A program made the translations under genes and the position numbers. A stretch of DNA of 64,000 nt from an uncultured Propionibacteriaceae bacterium (GTDB lineage Bacteria > Actinomycetota > Actinomycetes > Propionibacteriales > Propionibacteriaceae), in contig CAMDZW010000004.1 of NCBI GenBank assembly GCA_945911015.1, positions 111,682 to 175,681 on the forward strand, in the 5' to 3' direction. Of this stretch, positions 61,414-64,000 are shown piece by piece; within the stretch, counting starts at the first letter, position 1; each line of letters opens with the position of its first letter. Under the pieces are notes generated by a model, which was not told where the DNA came from, searched no databases, and saw nothing but the letters and a program-made list of their open reading frames with translations.

Positions 61414-62241
61414 ATGAACAGTCAGATCAACGAGGTCTCCGTCGCGGGAGTGCGGGTCGCGACATGGAACCCTCGGCGGCCGTGGCGTGGGCGTCCGGTG
61501 CGACTGATGCGGCTGGGACGTCATCTTCCCGGCGGCCCTCGGGTCAACAACTTCGGCGACCTGTTGGGACCCGTCGTCGTCGGCGACCGACACCGGATCG
61601 AGGGTCTGGGTCAGGCGGTCCGACCTCGCCGCCTGATGGCCGTGGGCTCCATCCTGCACTTTGCCGGTGAGGATGAGGTCGTGTGGGGTGCCGGGGTCAA
61701 CGGCCATGCTCTCGAAGCCAGCTACGCCCAGCAGCTGGACATCCGTGCAGTTCGAGGACCGCTGACTCGTTCTTTCCTTGCAGGCAAGGGACATCTCGTG
61801 CCCGACGTCTATGGCGACCCCGGTCTGCTGGTCGCTGACCTGCTGCAGGTCGACACGGCTCGATCGCCGGAACCGGGCCGTTCGGTCCTGATTCCCAACC
61901 TCAATGACATCCCTGCCCATCGAACCCATCCGCGGCTGGTCGAACCGACCCTCGACCTGGCCGCGATCATTGAGGCTATCCTGGCCAGCGAACTGGTCAT
62001 CGCATCATCCCTGCACGGCATCGTCCTGGCGGAGGCTCTCGGCCGACCCGCACAGCTGCTCAGATCCGGACACGAACCACGCTTCAAGTACGAGGACTAC
62101 TACCTGGGGACCGGACGCACCAGCTTCCGCATTGCGCCCGATGTGACCACGGCGGAGCAGTGGGGTGGAGAGCCGCCCCCGATCTGGGACCCGACGCCGC
62201 TGCTCGAGGCCTTTCCACGTGACCTGTGGGAACAGCCGTGA
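61414..62241 (+). CDS. Polysaccharide pyruvyl-transferase-family protein
   Basis: A 275-residue protein with the PF04230 pattern: N-N-F-G-D-L-L-G-P, V-W-G-A-G-V-N-G, R-A-V-R-G-P-L-T-R, G-D-P-G-L-L and S-S-L-H-G-I-V-L-A-E-A. These enzymes add ketal pyruvate to cell-surface sugars. Its stop overlaps the next gene (GTGA). The pair suggests cell-envelope polysaccharide modification. Confidence 0.85.
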   Translation: MNSQINEVSVAGVRVATWNPRRPWRGRPVRLMRLGRHLPGGPRVNNFGDLLGPVVVGDRHRIEGLGQAVRPRRLMAVGSILHFAGEDEVVWGAGVNGHALEASYAQQLDIRAVRGPLTRSFLAGKGHLVPDVYGDPGLLVADLLQVDTARSPEPGRSVLIPNLNDIPAHRTHPRLVEPTLDLAAIIEAILASELVIASSLHGIVLAEALGRPAQLLRSGHEPRFKYEDYYLGTGRTSFRIAPDVTTAEQWGGEPPPIWDPTPLLEAFPRDLWEQP

Positions 62242-63230
62242 TCGAGATCGCGGCCATCGTCTCCCAGGGCCGTGGCTGGGGGCCGATCCATCATCTCGTC
62301 GGTCTCGCGGGCCAGCTCCTCGAAGCACCGGTGCAGCGAGTCACCGATCCGGGTGGGTTGAGCACCACCACCCGGCTGAAGGGGATGGCACCGCGGCTCC
62401 GTCGGCGAGGGACTCACCTGGTCGTCATCGCATCCCGACCGAGCCAGCTGGGTCTGCTGCCCGAACTCACCGGCGCGTACACCGGCTACGACTCGGTTGT
62501 CGGCTGGGTCATCGATTCCTTCTGGACCGACGAGATCCCGCGCATCACGAAGTCGTCGCTGTCCCCGTACGACCGTCTCTTCATCACCGACCTGGAACTG
62601 CTCGATCAGTGGCGGTCCGTCACCAAGGTTGCGGTGGAGACCCTTCCCTGGGGTGCCGACGTCCTGGGTGCTCGACCGACGGCTACCCGCATCGACCTGC
62701 AGCGGATCGGGCGCCAACCCGGCGCCTGGGACGACGACACCACCAATGATGGCCACGCCGGTCGTTGCGGCCTCCGCTATGGCGGGCGTCCGGCCTTCGG
62801 CAATTCTGCGCAGGACGAGTATCGGTCCGTCCACCGAGCCCTTGCGCAGGCTCGGGCGGTGCTGGCTTTCAGCAACCGAGCGGCGCCCGGGACGTACACC
62901 CACCCGACGCGGGACTATCTCACCGGACGGTGGACCGATGCCCTGGCGCACGGATGCATGGTGGCCGGGCAGACACCGCGGAGCCAAGCGGCGGTCAACC
63001 TGATCCCGGCCGAGTCCGTCATCGACGTGCCCGTCGACGATGTGACGGCCGGGATGGAGCTGATTGCCGACCACCTCCGGGCCGCTCCGGCTGACATCGG
63101 TCTCCGGATCCGGCAAGCCGCAGCGCGCACCCTTGACTGGCGCCATCGCATCCGCGTGCTGGCCGACGCTCTGGACGTGCACACCGCCACGCTGACGCAG
63201 GCGTTGTCCGATCTGGAGCGCATTGCCTGA
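62238..63230 (+). CDS. Glycosyltransferase-like protein, function uncertain
   Basis: A 330-residue soluble protein beginning at GTG 62238 (I-E-I-A-A-I-V-S-Q-G-R-G-W-G). The order of an N-terminal Rossmann-like half and a C-terminal half with R-D-Y-L-T-G-R-W-T-D-A-L-A-H-G-C resembles GT-B glycosyltransferases that act with pyruvyl transferases, but I see no clear catalytic motif. Coupled to the preceding gene. Confidence 0.6.
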   Translation: MIEIAAIVSQGRGWGPIHHLVGLAGQLLEAPVQRVTDPGGLSTTTRLKGMAPRLRRRGTHLVVIASRPSQLGLLPELTGAYTGYDSVVGWVIDSFWTDEIPRITKSSLSPYDRLFITDLELLDQWRSVTKVAVETLPWGADVLGARPTATRIDLQRIGRQPGAWDDDTTNDGHAGRCGLRYGGRPAFGNSAQDEYRSVHRALAQARAVLAFSNRAAPGTYTHPTRDYLTGRWTDALAHGCMVAGQTPRSQAAVNLIPAESVIDVPVDDVTAGMELIADHLRAAPADIGLRIRQAAARTLDWRHRIRVLADALDVHTATLTQALSDLERIA

Positions 63231-63262
63231 CCGGCCTACGATGTGGTCAGGAGGCGCGCCAG

Positions 63263-63901
63263 ATGAGCACACACGATCGCAGCACCCGACGGATCCGGCT
63301 CCTGACCCCGGCCGACGTCGATGAACTGCCGCTGTGCAAAGGCTGTTCGGGTGGGTCCGACCGCCTGGCGCGGGCAGTCGAGGCCCAGGACCACTACGGG
63401 TGGTGCGGGGTCCGACTGGGCCACTCCTCAGCAGCCGTTGGGGCAGCCTTGATCGGTCCGCCGACGACCGACGTCGACTCGACGCGGATCGGGCTCGTCT
63501 GGGTGCATCCCCAGTGGCGCGGGCATGGTGTCGGCCGCCAGCTGCTCCAGGCCGTCGCGGCACAGACCAGGCGCTCGGGCCTTGACGCTGTGATCGGCAC
63601 CGGGAGCAGACTGGTGCCCACCTGTCAGGCCCCTCCGGTGGAGTGGTGGCTCCAACACGGTTTTGAGGTGATGCAGGACGACCCAGCACATCCCTTGGTC
63701 CGCCTTGACCTCGATCGCACCGTCACCTGGCCCTGGTGGTCCTCTCTGGTGGAGCGGGTACGTCGCGCGGTCCTTCAGTGGGATGCTCCGCCTCACCCGA
63801 CGAGTCGTTCGATGCGATCAGAAATCCCTGTTTCTCCAGCTGAGCAAGGAATCCCGGCACATCCACCGATCCATCCACGGGAAGTGCCCGTGTCGCACTG
63901 A
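63263..63901 (+). CDS. GNAT-family N-acetyltransferase
   Basis: A 212-residue protein with the acetyl-CoA loop W-R-G-H-G-V-G-R-Q-L-L and V-H-P preceding it. The fold ends near residue 155 (F-E-V-M). The last 50 or so residues overlap a PqqD-like gene on the other strand and are low-complexity; the true functional part is therefore shorter. Acceptor unknown. Confidence 0.7.
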   Translation: MSTHDRSTRRIRLLTPADVDELPLCKGCSGGSDRLARAVEAQDHYGWCGVRLGHSSAAVGAALIGPPTTDVDSTRIGLVWVHPQWRGHGVGRQLLQAVAAQTRRSGLDAVIGTGSRLVPTCQAPPVEWWLQHGFEVMQDDPAHPLVRLDLDRTVTWPWWSSLVERVRRAVLQWDAPPHPTSRSMRSEIPVSPAEQGIPAHPPIHPREVPVSH

Positions 63902-64000
63902 CCGCAGCGGAGATCTCGTCCGCGGTGCCTCCTTGGATCACCTGTCGCCAGCTCAGCCAGGCCCACCCACCCAGCTCGATGGGGCGCGCCTCACTGGCCC
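63723..64000 (-). CDS. PqqD-like protein, C-terminal part (cut by window edge)
   Basis: The frame is open from the window end. About 90 residues are visible, including G-G-T-A-D-E-I-S-A-A-V and V-P-G-F-L-A-Q-L-E-K-Q-G-F-L, which match the PqqD/RiPP-recognition-element pattern. It ends at 63723 within the acetyltransferase gene, so the two overlap tail to tail by about 180 bases. The partner system, if any, lies beyond the window. Confidence 0.6.
   Translation of the reverse strand, partial: ASEARPIELGGWAWLSWRQVIQGGTADEISAAVSATRALPVDGSVDVPGFLAQLEKQGFLIASNDSSGEAEHPTEGPRDVPAPPERTTRAR

Noticed and set aside
1..64000. tRNA, rRNA or CRISPR loci
   Set aside because: No cloverleaf-like sequence with a T-loop GTTCGA-type motif in the gaps, and no spaced direct repeats were seen. 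The tRNA-Ile/Ala often found near gyrA is not within this window.

Overview
The window is a replication-origin segment of a high-GC Gram-positive chromosome. The gene order dnaA, dnaN, gnd-type 6-phosphogluconate dehydrogenase, recF, dciA (DUF721), gyrB, gyrA, DUF3566 on one arm, and rpmH, rnpA, yidD, yidC, jag, rsmG, parA, parB on the other, is the classical actinobacterial arrangement. Frequent GTG/TTG starts, strong G/C third positions and parS sites of the form GTTTCACGTGAAAC agree. The overall content (SURF1, DUF3817, DUF4097, GH15, many sugar-acid genes) suggests a Propionibacteriales-like actinobacterium, but the species cannot be named from sequence alone. Core genes left of about 52 kb read leftwards and those right of it read rightwards, as expected for genes pointing away from oriC.

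Layout. 1-1145: end of an unknown gene and a membrane-anchored Cys-rich protein. 1189-6734: DUF3566, gyrA and gyrB. 6987-10625: a tightly overlapping operon, dciA followed by one polytopic and three single-pass membrane proteins. 10636-46540: about 36 kb of accessory DNA lying between dciA and recF, which are normally neighbours. This block holds a frameshifted SGNH hydrolase, thiol peroxidase, a 1558-residue secreted heparinase II/III-type lyase, an ECF sigma factor with two tandem membrane paralogues, two DUF4097 proteins, an orphan substrate-binding lipoprotein, beta-propeller proteins (one resembling oligogalacturonate lyase, PL22), a frameshifted GH15 glucosidase/trehalase, two FAD oxidoreductases, LacI and IclR regulators, a DapA-family aldolase, a YesL-like DUF624 protein, two enolase-superfamily dehydratase-like enzymes, an SDR, a binding-protein ABC importer without ATPase, a two-component system, and a small secreted peptide with a membrane protein. 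It ends in decayed IS630-type transposase and group II intron reverse-transcriptase fragments directly against recF. 46558-54373: recF, gnd, a second orphan binding lipoprotein, dnaN, the putative oriC, a membrane protein and dnaA. 54779-60143: rpmH to parB with four parS sites. 60149-64000: DUF3817, SURF1, a polysaccharide pyruvyl-transferase-like gene, a glycosyltransferase-like gene, an acetyltransferase and the end of a PqqD-like gene.

How it works together (inference): the 28-42 kb genes look like a catabolic island for an acidic (uronate-containing) glycan. A secreted lyase would make oligosaccharides, lipoprotein-dependent ABC import would take them up, a cytoplasmic PL22-like propeller would cleave them, and FAD/SDR oxidoreductases, acid-sugar dehydratases and an aldolase would carry the monomers to central metabolism under LacI and IclR control. 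The substrate is not proven by the sequence. Two genes in the block carry single-base frameshifts that could be real or assembly errors.
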